From the NCBI GenBank assembly GCA_037893225.1, contig JAZGUH010000489.1, forward strand, positions 186,001 through 250,000: a stretch of 64,000 nucleotides of DNA, written 5' to 3'. The notes below the pieces were generated by a model. That model saw nothing but the letters and a program-made list of their open reading frames with translations, did no database searches and was not told the DNA's origin. Made by a program: the position numbers and the translations under genes. Shown here piece after piece: positions 9,188 to 21,019 of the stretch (its first letter is position 1; each line of letters opens with the position of its first letter). The DNA is from Hippasteria phrygiana. Its lineage: Eukaryota > Echinodermata > Asteroidea > Valvatida > Goniasteridae.

Positions 9188-11325
9188 GATCGGGTTAGAA
9201 TGTGAGAGTAAGAGAGAAGGAGAGTCAGAGGTAGAGAGAGGGTTAGACTTACTCATCTACTAAACAGCGTAGGTCTATTGTGCTGATCTAGGCCTGCAAG
9301 CTGTCTATATCACTAGGCCATTCCAGTTCTATCCATGATGATCTTGGGTGGCCTCGAGGTCTTGACAGCTAGGAGCCGGATGTTGATCTCTCCTGAAGTT
9401 GATGGAAAAATAGAGTAAGCGAGTTAAGAATATTAAAATTAGTGTTAGAGTTAAGGGTTTGAGTTCAAGTGTTACAGTGCAAGTGTTAGGGTTAAGGTTC
9501 GAGTGCAAGTGTTACAGTGCAAGTGTTACAGTGCAAGTGTTACAGTGCAAGTGCTACTGATCGGAATATTAGAATTAGTGTTAGAGTGCAAGTGTCACAG
9601 TGCAAGTGTCACAGTGCAAGTGTCACAGTGCAAGTGTCACAGTGCAAGTGTCACAGTGCAAGTGTCACAGTGCAAGTGTCACAGTGCAAGTGTCACAGTG
9701 CAAGTGTCACAGTGCAAGTGTCACAGTGCAAGTGTCACAGTGCAAGTGTCACAGTGCAAGTGCTAGTGATCGGGTTAGAATGTGAGAGTAAGAGAGAAGG
9801 AGAGTCAGAGGTAGAGAGAGGGTTAGACTTACTCATCTACTAAACAGCGTAGGTCTATTGTGCTGATCTAGGCCTGCAAGCTGTCTATCTCACTAGGCCA
9901 TTCCAGTTCTATCCATGATGATCTTGGGTGGCCTCGAGGTCTTGACAGCCAGGAGCCGGATGTTGATCTCTCCTGAAGTTGATGGAAAAATAGAGTAAGC
10001 GAGTTAAGAATATTAAAATTAGTGTTAGAGTTAAGGGTTTGAGTTCAAGTGTTACAGTGCAAGTGTTAGGGTTAAGGTTCGAGTGCAAGTGTTACAGTGC
10101 AAGTGTTACAGTGCAAGTGTTACAGTGCAAGTGCTACTGATCGGAATATTATAATTAGTGTTAGAGTGCAAGTGTCACAGTGCAAGTGTCACAGTGCAAG
10201 TGTCACAGTGCAAGTGTCACAGTGCAAGTGTCACAGTGCAAGTGTCACAGTGCAAGTGTCACAGTGCAAGTGTCACAGTGCAAGTGTCACAGTGCAAGTG
10301 CTAGTGATCGGGTTAGAATGTGAGAGTAAGAGAGAAGGAGAGTCAGAGGTAGAGAGAGTGTTACACTTACTCATCTACTAAACAGCGTAGGTCTATTGTG
10401 CTGATCTAGGCCTGCAAGCTGTCTATCTCACTAGGCCATTCCAGTTCTGTCCATGATGATCTTGGGTGGCCTCGAGGACTTGACAGCCAGGAGCCAGATG
10501 TTGATCTCTCCTGAAGTTGATGGAAAAATAATGTAAGCGAGTTAGGAATATTAAAATTAGTGTTAGAGTTAAGGGTTTGAGTTCAAGTGTTACAGTGCAA
10601 GTGTTAGGGTTAAGGTTCGAGTGCAAGTGTTACAGTGCAAGTGTTACAGTGCAAGTGTTACAGTGCAAGTGCTACTGATCGGAATATTAGAATTAGTGTT
10701 AGAGTGCAAGTGTCACAGTGCAAGTGTCACAGTGCAAGTGTCACAGTGCAAGTGTCACAGTGCAAGTGTCACAGTGCAAGTGTCACAGTGCAAGTGCTAG
10801 TGATCGGGTTAGAATGTGAGAGTAAGAGAGAAGGAGAGTCAGAGGTAGAGAGAGGGTTAGACTTACTCATCTACTAAACAGCGTAGGTCTATTGTGCTGA
10901 TCTAGGCCTGCAAGCTGTCTATCTCACTAGGCCATTCCAGTTCTATCCATGATGATCTTGGGTGGCCTCGAGGTCTTGACAGCCAGGAGCCGGATGTTGA
11001 TCTCTCCTGAAGTTGATGGAAAAATAGAGTAAGCGAGTTAAGAATATTAAAATTAGTGTTAGAGTTAAGGGTTTGAGTTCAAGTGTTACAGTGCAAGTGT
11101 TAGGGTTAAGGTTCGAGTGCAAGTGTTACAGTGCAAGTGTTACAGTGCAAGTGTTACAGTGCAAGTGCTACTGATCGGAATATTAGAATTAGTGTTAGAG
11201 TGCAAGTGTCACAGTGCAAGTGTCACAGTGCAAGTGTCACAGTGCAAGTGTCACAGTGCAAGTGTCACAGTGCAAGTGTCACAGTGCAAGTGTCACAGTG
11301 CAAGTGTCACAGTGCAAGTGCTAGT
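9188..11325. repeat. Four long units completing eight-unit HOR copy 1
   Basis: Unit starts: 9188 (580, alpha with CTATATCAC and CAGCTAGGAG), 9768 (538, alpha with ATTATAATTAG in the second linker), 10306 (496, beta1), 10802 (524, alpha). Together with the four units from 7524 they form an eight-unit HOR (7524-11325, 3802 bp) that is repeated immediately downstream with the same private markers. Confidence 0.9.
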
Positions 11326-14300
11326 GATCGGGTTAGAATGTGAGAGTAAGAGAGAAGGAGAGTCAGAGGTAGAGAGAGGGTTAGACTTACTCATCTACTA
11401 AACAGCGTAGGTCTATTGTGCTGATCTAGGCCTGCAAGCTGTCTATCTCACTAGGCCATTCCAGTTCTATCCATGATGATCTTGGGTGGCCTTGAGGTCT
11501 TGACAGCCAGGAGCCGGATGTTGATCTCTCCTGAAGTTGATGGAAAAATAGAGTAAGCGAGTTAAGAATATTAAAATTAGTGTTAGAGTTAAGGGTTTGA
11601 GTTCAAGTGTTAGGGTTAAGGTTCGAGTGCAAGTGTTACAGTGCAAGTGTTACAGTGCAAGTGTTACAGTGCAAGTGTTACAGTGCAAGTGCTACTGATC
11701 GGGTTAGAATGTGAGAGTAAGAGAGAAGGAGAGTCAGAGGTAGAGAGAGTGTTACACTTACTCATCTACTAAACAGCGTAGGTCTATTGTGCTGATCTAG
11801 GCCTGCAAGCTGTCTATCTCACTAGGCCATTCCAGTTCTGTCCATGATGATCTTGGGTGGCCTCGAGGACTTGACAGCCAGGAGCCAGATGTTGATCTCT
11901 CCTGAAGTTGATGGAAAAATAATGTAAGCGAGTTAGGAATATTAAAATTAGTGTTAGAGTTAAGGGTTTGAGTTCAAGTGTTACAGTGCAAGTGTTAGGG
12001 TTAAGGTTCGAGTGCAAGTGTTACAGTGCAAGTGTTACAGTGCAAGTGTTACAGTGCAAGTGCTACTGATCGGAATATTAGAATTAGTGTTAGAGTGCAA
12101 GTGTCACAGTGCAAGTGTCACAGTGCAAGTGTCACAGTGCAAGTGTCACAGTGCAAGTGTCACAGTGCAAGTGTCACAGTGCAAGTGCTAGTGATCGGGT
12201 TAGAATGTGAGAGTAAGAGAGAAGGAGAGTCAGAGGTAGAGAGAGGGTTAGACTTACTCATCTACTAAACAGCGTAGGTCTATTGTGCTGATCTAGGCCT
12301 GCAAGCTGTCTATCTCACTAGGCCATTCCAGTTCTATCCATGATGATCTTGGGTGGCCTCGAGGTCTTGACAGCCAGGAGCCGGATGTTGATCTCTCCTG
12401 AAGTTGATGGAAAAATAGAGTAAGCGAGTTAAGAATATTAAAATTAGTGTTAGAGTTAAGGGTTTGAGTTCAAGTGTTAGGGTTAAGGTTCGAGTGCAAG
12501 TGTTACAGTGCAAGTGTTACAGTGCAAGTGTTACAGTGCAAGTGTTACAGTGCAAGTGCTACTGATCGGGTTAGAATGTGAGAGTAAGAGAGAAGGAGAG
12601 TCAGAGGTAGAGAGAGTGTTACACTTACTCATCTACTAAACAGCGTAGGTCTATTGTGCTGATCTAGGCCTGCAAGCTGTCTATCTCACTAGGCCATTCC
12701 AGTTCTGTCCATGATGATCTTGGGTGGCCTCGAGGACTTGACAGCCAGGAGCCAGATGTTGATCTCTCCTGAAGTTGATTGAAAAATAATGTAAGCGAGT
12801 TAGGAATATTAAAATTAGTGTTAGAGTTAAGGGTTTGAGTTCAAGTGTTACAGTGCAAGTGTTAGGGTTAAGGTTCGAGTGCAAGTGTTACAGTGCAAGT
12901 GTTACAGTGCAAGTGTTACAGTGCAAGTGCTACTGATCGGAATATTAGAATTAGTGTTAGAGTGCAAGTGTCACAGTGCAAGTGCTAGTGATCGGGTTAG
13001 AATGTGAGAGTAAGAGAGAAGGAGAGTCAGAGGTAGAGAGAGGGTTAGACTTACTCATCTACTAAACAGCGTAGGTCTATTGTGCTGATCTAGGCCTGCA
13101 AGCTGTCTATATCACTAGGCCATTCCAGTTCTATCCATGATGATCTTGGGTGGCCTCGAGGTCTTGACAGCTAGGAGCCGGATGTTGATCTCTCCTGAAG
13201 TTGATGGAAAAATAGAGTAAGCGAGTTAAGAATATTAAAATTAGTGTTAGAGTTAAGGGTTTGAGTTCAAGTGTTACAGTGCAAGTGTTAGGGTTAAGGT
13301 TCGAGTGCAAGTGTTACAGTGCAAGTGTTACAGTGCAAGTGTTACAGTGCAAGTGCTACTGATCGGAATATTAGAATTAGTGTTAGAGTGCAAGTGTCAC
13401 AGTGCAAGTGTCACAGTGCAAGTGTCACAGTGCAAGTGTCACAGTGCAAGTGTCACAGTGCAAGTGTCACAGTGCAAGTGTCACAGTGCAAGTGTCACAG
13501 TGCAAGTGCTAGTGATCGGGTTAGAATGTGAGAGTAAGAGAGAAGGAGAGTCAGAGGTAGAGAGAGGGTTAGACTTACTCATCTACTAAACAGCGTAGGT
13601 CTATTGTGCTGATCTAGGCCTGCAAGCTGTCTATCTCACTAGGCCATTCCAGTTCTATCCATGATGATCTTGGGTGGCCTCGAGGTCTTGACAGCCAGGA
13701 GCCGGATGTTGATCTCTCCTGAAGTTGATGGAAAAATAGAGTAAGCGAGTTAAGAATATTAAAATTAGTGTTAGAGTTAAGGGTTTGAGTTCAAGTGTTA
13801 CAGTGCAAGTGTTAGGGTTAAGGTTCGAGTGCAAGTGTTACAGTGCAAGTGTTACAGTGCAAGTGTTACAGTGCAAGTGCTACTGATCGGAATATTATAA
13901 TTAGTGTTAGAGTGCAAGTGTCACAGTGCAAGTGTCACAGTGCAAGTGTCACAGTGCAAGTGTCACAGTGCAAGTGTCACAGTGCAAGTGTCACAGTGCA
14001 AGTGTCACAGTGCAAGTGTCACAGTGCAAGTGTCACAGTGCAAGTGCTAGTGATCGGGTTAGAATGTGAGAGTAAGAGAGAAGGAGAGTCAGAGGTAGAG
14101 AGAGTGTTACACTTACTCATCTACTAAACAGCGTAGGTCTATTGTGCTGATCTAGGCCTGCAAGCTGTCTATCTCACTAGGCCATTCCAGTTCTGTCCAT
14201 GATGATCTTGGGTGGCCTCGAGGACTTGACAGCCAGGAGCCAGATGTTGATCTCTCCTGAAGTTGATGGAAAAATAATGTAAGCGAGTTAGGAATATTAA

Positions 14301-15071
14301 AATTAGTGTTAGAGTTAAGGGTTTGAGTTCAAGTGTTACAGTGCAAGTGTTAGGGTTAAGGTTCGAGTGCAAGTGTTACAGTGCAAGTGTTACAGTGCAA
14401 GTGTTACAGTGCAAGTGCTACTGATCGGAATATTAGAATTAGTGTTAGAGTGCAAGTGTCACAGTGCAAGTGTCACAGTGCAAGTGTCACAGTGCAAGTG
14501 TCACAGTGCAAGTGTCACAGTGCAAGTGTCACAGTGCAAGTGCTAGTGATCGGGTTAGAATGTGAGAGTAAGAGAGAAGGAGAGTCAGAGGTAGAGAGAG
14601 GGTTAGACTTACTCATCTACTAAACAGCGTAGGTCTATTGTGCTGATCTAGGCCTGCAAGCTGTCTATCTCACTAGGCCATTCCAGTTCTATCCATGATG
14701 ATCTTGGGTGGCCTCGAGGTCTTGACAGCCAGGAGCCGGATGTTGATCTCTCCTGAAGTTGATGGAAAAATAGAGTAAGCGAGTTAAGAATATTAAAATT
14801 AGTGTTAGAGTTAAGGGTTTGAGTTCAAGTGTTACAGTGCAAGTGTTAGGGTTAAGGTTCGAGTGCAAGTGTTACAGTGCAAGTGTTACAGTGCAAGTGT
14901 TACAGTGCAAGTGCTACTGATCGGAATATTAGAATTAGTGTTAGAGTGCAAGTGTCACAGTGCAAGTGTCACAGTGCAAGTGTCACAGTGCAAGTGTCAC
15001 AGTGCAAGTGTCACAGTGCAAGTGTCACAGTGCAAGTGTCACAGTGCAAGTGTCACAGTGCAAGTGCTAGT
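11326..15071. repeat. Eight-unit HOR, copy 2 (3746 bp)
   Basis: Unit starts: 11326 (371, alpha'), 11697 (496, beta1), 12193 (371, alpha), 12564 (426, beta2), 12990 (524, alpha with CTATATCAC and CAGCTAGGAG), 13514 (538, alpha with ATTATAATTAG), 14052 (496, beta1), 14548 (524, alpha). It matches 7524-11325 unit by unit. The only length difference is 56 bp, four SAT2 monomers in the fifth unit. Confidence 0.9.
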
Positions 15072-16462
15072 GATCGGGTTAGAATGTGAGAGTAAGAGAG
15101 AAGGAGAGTCAGAGGTAGAGAGAGGGTTAGACTTACTCATCTACTAAACAGCGTAGGTCTATTGTGCTGATCTAGGCCTGCAAGCTGTCTATCTCACTAG
15201 GCCATTCCAGTTCTATCCATGATGATCTTGGGTGGCCTCGAGGTCTTGACAGCCAGGAGCCGGATGTTGATCTCTCCTGAAGTTGATGGAAAAATAGAGT
15301 AAGCGAGTTAAGAATATTAAAATTAGTGTTAGAGTTAAGGGTTTGAGTTCAAGTGTTACAGTGCAAGTGTTAGGGTTAAGGTTCGAGTGCAAGTGTTACA
15401 GTGCAAGTGTTACAGTGCAAGTGTTACAGTGCAAGTGCTACTGATCGGAATGTTAGAATTAGTGTTAGAGTGCAAGTGTCACAGTGCAAGTGTCACAGTG
15501 CAAGTGTCACAGTGCAAGTGTCACAGTGCAAGTGTCACAGTGCAAGTGTCACAGTGCAAGTGTCACAGTGCAAGTGTCACAGTGCAAGTGCTAGTGATCG
15601 GGTTAGAATGTGAGAGTAAGAGAGAAGGAGAGTCAGAGGTAGAGAGAGGGTTAGACTTACTCATCTACTAAACAGCGTAGGTCTATTGTGCTGATCTAGG
15701 CCTGCAAGCTGTCTATCTCACTAGGCCATTCCAGTTCTATCCATGATGATCTTGGGTGGCCTCGAGGTCTTGACAGCCAGGAGCCGGATGTTGATCTCCC
15801 CTGAAGTTGATGGAAAAATAGAGTAAGCGAGTTAAGAATATTAAAATTAGTGTTAGAGTTAAGGGTTTGAGTTCAAGTGTTAGGGTTAAGGTTCGAGTGC
15901 AAGTGTTACAGTGCAAGTGTTACAGTGCAAGTGTTACAGTGCAAGTGTTACAGTGCAAGTGCTACTGATCGGGTTAGAATGTGAGAGTAAGAGAGAAGGA
16001 GAGTCAGAGGTAGAGAGAGTGTTACACTTACTCATCTACTAAACAGCGTAGGTCTATTGTGCTGATCTAGGCCTGGAAGCTGTCTATCTCACTAGGCCAT
16101 TCCAGTTCTGTCCATGATGATCTTGGATGGCCTCGAGGTCTTGACAGCCAGGAGCCGGATGTTGATCTCTCCTGAAGTTGATGGAAAAATAGAGTAAGCG
16201 AGTTAAGAATATTAAAATTAGTGTTAGAGTTAAGGGTTTGAGTTCAAGTGTTACAGTGCAAGTGTTAGGGTTAAGGTTCGAGTGCAAGTGTTACAGTGCA
16301 AGTGTTACAGTGCAAGTGTTACAGTGCAAGTGCTACTGATCGGAATATTAGAATTAGTGTTAGAGTGCAAGTGTCACAGTGCAAGTGTCACAGTGCAAGT
16401 GTCACAGTGCAAGTGTCACAGTGCAAGTGTCACAGTGCAAGTGTCACAGTGCAAGTGCTAGT
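15072..16462. repeat. 1391-bp trimer, tandem copy 1
   Basis: Unit starts: 15072 (524, alpha with AATGTTAG), 15596 (371, delta), 15967 (496, gamma). The same trimer with the same marker is found at 2540-3930. Confidence 0.9.
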
Positions 16463-17853
16463 GATCGGGTTAGAATGTGAGAGTAAGAGAGAAGGAGAGT
16501 CAGAGGTAGAGAGAGGGTTAGACTTACTCATCTACTAAACAGCGTAGGTCTATTGTGCTGATCTAGGCCTGCAAGCTGTCTATCTCACTAGGCCATTCCA
16601 GTTCTATCCATGATGATCTTGGGTGGCCTCGAGGTCTTGACAGCCAGGAGCCGGATGTTGATCTCTCCTGAAGTTGATGGAAAAATAGAGTAAGCGAGTT
16701 AAGAATATTAAAATTAGTGTTAGAGTTAAGGGTTTGAGTTCAAGTGTTACAGTGCAAGTGTTAGGGTTAAGGTTCGAGTGCAAGTGTTACAGTGCAAGTG
16801 TTACAGTGCAAGTGTTACAGTGCAAGTGCTACTGATCGGAATGTTAGAATTAGTGTTAGAGTGCAAGTGTCACAGTGCAAGTGTCACAGTGCAAGTGTCA
16901 CAGTGCAAGTGTCACAGTGCAAGTGTCACAGTGCAAGTGTCACAGTGCAAGTGTCACAGTGCAAGTGTCACAGTGCAAGTGCTAGTGATCGGGTTAGAAT
17001 GTGAGAGTAAGAGAGAAGGAGAGTCAGAGGTAGAGAGAGGGTTAGACTTACTCATCTACTAAACAGCGTAGGTCTATTGTGCTGATCTAGGCCTGCAAGC
17101 TGTCTATCTCACTAGGCCATTCCAGTTCTATCCATGATGATCTTGGGTGGCCTCGAGGTCTTGACAGCCAGGAGCCGGATGTTGATCTCCCCTGAAGTTG
17201 ATGGAAAAATAGAGTAAGCGAGTTAAGAATATTAAAATTAGTGTTAGAGTTAAGGGTTTGAGTTCAAGTGTTAGGGTTAAGGTTCGAGTGCAAGTGTTAC
17301 AGTGCAAGTGTTACAGTGCAAGTGTTACAGTGCAAGTGTTACAGTGCAAGTGCTACTGATCGGGTTAGAATGTGAGAGTAAGAGAGAAGGAGAGTCAGAG
17401 GTAGAGAGAGTGTTACACTTACTCATCTACTAAACAGCGTAGGTCTATTGTGCTGATCTAGGCCTGGAAGCTGTCTATCTCACTAGGCCATTCCAGTTCT
17501 GTCCATGATGATCTTGGATGGCCTCGAGGTCTTGACAGCCAGGAGCCGGATGTTGATCTCTCCTGAAGTTGATGGAAAAATAGAGTAAGCGAGTTAAGAA
17601 TATTAAAATTAGTGTTAGAGTTAAGGGTTTGAGTTCAAGTGTTACAGTGCAAGTGTTAGGGTTAAGGTTCGAGTGCAAGTGTTACAGTGCAAGTGTTACA
17701 GTGCAAGTGTTACAGTGCAAGTGCTACTGATCGGAATATTAGAATTAGTGTTAGAGTGCAAGTGTCACAGTGCAAGTGTCACAGTGCAAGTGTCACAGTG
17801 CAAGTGTCACAGTGCAAGTGTCACAGTGCAAGTGTCACAGTGCAAGTGCTAGT
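16463..17853. repeat. 1391-bp trimer, tandem copy 2
   Basis: Unit starts: 16463 (524, alpha with AATGTTAG), 16987 (371, delta), 17358 (496, gamma). Adjacent repeat of 15072-16462 at an offset of exactly 1391. Its last two units are also the first two of HOR copy 3. Confidence 0.9.
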
Positions 17854-19517
17854 GATCGGGTTAGAATGTGAGAGTAAGAGAGAAGGAGAGTCAGAGGTAG
17901 AGAGAGTGTTACACTTACTCATCTACTAAACAGCGTAGGTCTATTGTGCTGATCTAGGCCTGCAAGCTGTCTATCTCACTAGGCCATTCCAGTTCTATCC
18001 ATGATGATCTTGGGTGGCCTTGAGGTCTTGACAGCCAGGAGCCGGATGTTGATCTCTCCTGAAGTTGATGGAAAAATAGAGTAAGCGAGTTAAGAATATT
18101 AAAATTAGTGTTAGAGTTAAGGGTTTGAGTTCAAGTGTTAGGGTTAAGGTTCGAGTGCAAGTGTTACAGTGCAAGTGTTACAGTGCAAGTGTTACAGTGC
18201 AAGTGTTACAGTGCAAGTGCTACTGATCGGGTTAGAATGTGAGAGTAAGAGAGAAGGAGAGTCAGAGGTAGAGAGAGTGTTACACTTACTCATCTACTAA
18301 ACAGCGTAGGTCTATTGTGCTGATCTAGGCCTGCAAGCTGTCTATCTCACTAGGCCATTCCAGTTCTGTCCATGATGATCTTGGGTGGCCTCGAGGACTT
18401 GACAGCCAGGAGCCAGATGTTGATCTCTCCTGAAGTTGATGGAAAAATAATGTAAGCGAGTTAGGAATATTAAAATTAGTGTTAGAGTTAAGGGTTTGAG
18501 TTCAAGTGTTACAGTGCAAGTGTTAGGGTTAAGGTTCGAGTGCAAGTGTTACAGTGCAAGTGTTACAGTGCAAGTGTTACAGTGCAAGTGCTACTGATCG
18601 GAATATTAGAATTAGTGTTAGAGTGCAAGTGTCACAGTGCAAGTGTCACAGTGCAAGTGTCACAGTGCAAGTGTCACAGTGCAAGTGTCACAGTGCAAGT
18701 GTCACAGTGCAAGTGCTAGTGATCGGGTTAGAATGTGAGAGTAAGAGAGAAGGAGAGTCAGAGGTAGAGAGAGGGTTAGACTTACTCATCTACTAAACAG
18801 CGTAGGTCTATTGTGCTGATCTAGGCCTGCAAGCTGTCTATCTCACTAGGCCATTCCAGTTCTATCCATGATGATCTTGGGTGGCCTCGAGGTCTTGACA
18901 GCCAGGAGCCGGATGTTGATCTCTCCTGAAGTTGATGGAAAAATAGAGTAAGCGAGTTAAGAATATTAAAATTAGTGTTAGAGTTAAGGGTTTGAGTTCA
19001 AGTGTTAGGGTTAAGGTTCGAGTGCAAGTGTTACAGTGCAAGTGTTACAGTGCAAGTGTTACAGTGCAAGTGTTACAGTGCAAGTGCTACTGATCGGGTT
19101 AGAATGTGAGAGTAAGAGAGAAGGAGAGTCAGAGGTAAAGAGAGTGTTACACTTACTCATCTACTAAACAGCGTAGGTCTATTGTGCTGATCTAGGCCTG
19201 CAAGCTGTCTATCTCACTAGGCCATTCCAGTTCTGTCCATGATGATCTTGGGTGGCCTCGAGGACTTGACAGCCAGGAGCCAGATGTTGATCTCTCCTGA
19301 AGTTGATTGAAAAATAATGTAAGCGAGTTAGGAATATTAAAATTAGTGTTAGAGTTAAGGGTTTGAGTTCAAGTGTTACAGTGCAAGTGTTAGGGTTAAG
19401 GTTCGAGTGCAAGTGTTACAGTGCAAGTGTTACAGTGCAAGTGTTACAGTGCAAGTGCTACTGATCGGAATATTAGAATTAGTGTTAGAGTGCAAGTGTC
19501 ACAGTGCAAGTGCTAGT
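16987..19517. repeat. Six-unit HOR, copy 3 (2531 bp)
   Basis: Unit starts: 16987 (371, delta), 17358 (496, gamma), 17854 (371, alpha'), 18225 (496, beta1), 18721 (371, alpha), 19092 (426, beta2). Same lengths as copy 1 at an offset of 13923. The unit at 19092 has a private AGGTAAAGAG in the purine tract. Confidence 0.9.
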
Positions 19518-21019
19518 GATCGGGTTAGAATGTGAGAGTAAGAGAGAAGGAGAGTCAGAGGTAGAGAGAGGGTTAGACTTACTCATCTACTAAACAGCGT
19601 AGGTCTATTGTGCTGATCTAGGCCTGCAAGCTGTCTATCTCACTAGGCCATTCCAGTTCTATCCATGATGATCTTGGGTGGCCTCGAGGTCTTGACAGCC
19701 AGGAGCCGGATGTTGATCTCTCCTGAAGTTGATGGAAAAATAGAGTAAGCGAGTTAAGAATATTAAAATTAGTGTTAGAGTTAAGGGTTTGAGTTCAAGT
19801 GTTACAGTGCAAGTGTTAGGGTTAAGGTTCGAGTGCAAGTGTTACAGTGCAAGTGTTACAGTGCAAGTGTTACAGTGCAAGTGCTACTGATCGGAATATT
19901 AGAATTAGTGTTAGAGTGCAAGTGTCACAGTGCAAGTGTCACAGTGCAAGTGTCACAGTGCAAGTGTCACAGTGCAAGTGTCACAGTGCAAGTGTCACAG
20001 TGCAAGTGTCACAGTGCAAGTGTCACAGTGCAAGTGTCACAGTGCAAGTGTCACAGTGCAAGTGTCACAGTGCAAGTGTCACAGTGCAAGTGCTAGTGAT
20101 CGGGTTAGAATGTGAGAGTAAGAGAGAAGGAGAGTCAGAGGTAGAGAGAGTGTTACACTTACTCATCTACTAAACAGCGTAGGTCTATTGTGCTGATCTA
20201 GGCCTGCAAGCTGTCTATCTCACTAGGCCATTCCAGTTCTGTCCATGATGATCTTGGGTGGCCTCGAGGACTTGACAGCCAGGAGCCAGATGTTGATCTC
20301 TCCTGAAGTTGATTGAAAAATAATGTAAGCGAGTTAGGAATATTAAAATTAGTGTTAGAGTTAAGGGTTTGAGTTCAAGTGTTACAGTGCAAGTGTTAGG
20401 GTTAAGGTTCGAGTGCAAGTGTTACAGTGCAAGTGTTACAGTGCAAGTGTTACAGTGCAAGTGCTACTGATCGGAATATTAGAATTAGTGTTAGAGTGCA
20501 AGTGTCACAGTGCAAGTGCTAGTGATCGGGTTAGAATGTGAGAGTAAGAGAGAAGGAGAGTCAGAGGTAGAGAGAGGGTTAGACTTACTCATCTACTAAA
20601 CAGCGTAGGTCTATTGTGCTGATCTAGGCCTGCAAGCTGTCTATCTCACTAGGCCATTCCAGTTCTGTCCATGATGATCTTGGGTGGCCTCGAGGACTTG
20701 ACAGCCAGGAGCCAGATGTTGATCTCTCCTGAAGTTGATGGAAAAATAATGTAAGCGAGTTAGGAATATTAAAATTAGTGTTAGAGTTAAGGGTTTGAGT
20801 TCAAGTGTTACAGTGCAAGTGTTAGGGTTAAGGTTCGAGTGCAAGTGTTACAGTGCAAGTGTTACAGTGCAAGTGTTACAGTGCAAGTGCTACTGATCGG
20901 AATATTAGAATTAGTGTTAGAGTGCAAGTGTCACAGTGCAAGTGTCACAGTGCAAGTGTCACAGTGCAAGTGTCACAGTGCAAGTGTCACAGTGCAAGTG
21001 TCACAGTGCAAGTGCTAGT
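19518..21019. repeat. Three units after HOR copy 3, one chimeric
   Basis: Unit starts: 19518 (580, alpha), 20098 (426, beta2), 20524 (496). The unit at 20524 has the beta1 core sites but begins with GGGTTAGAC, which is typical of alpha, instead of GTGTTACAC. It looks like a recombinant with a switch between the purine tract and TCTGTCC. Confidence 0.88.
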
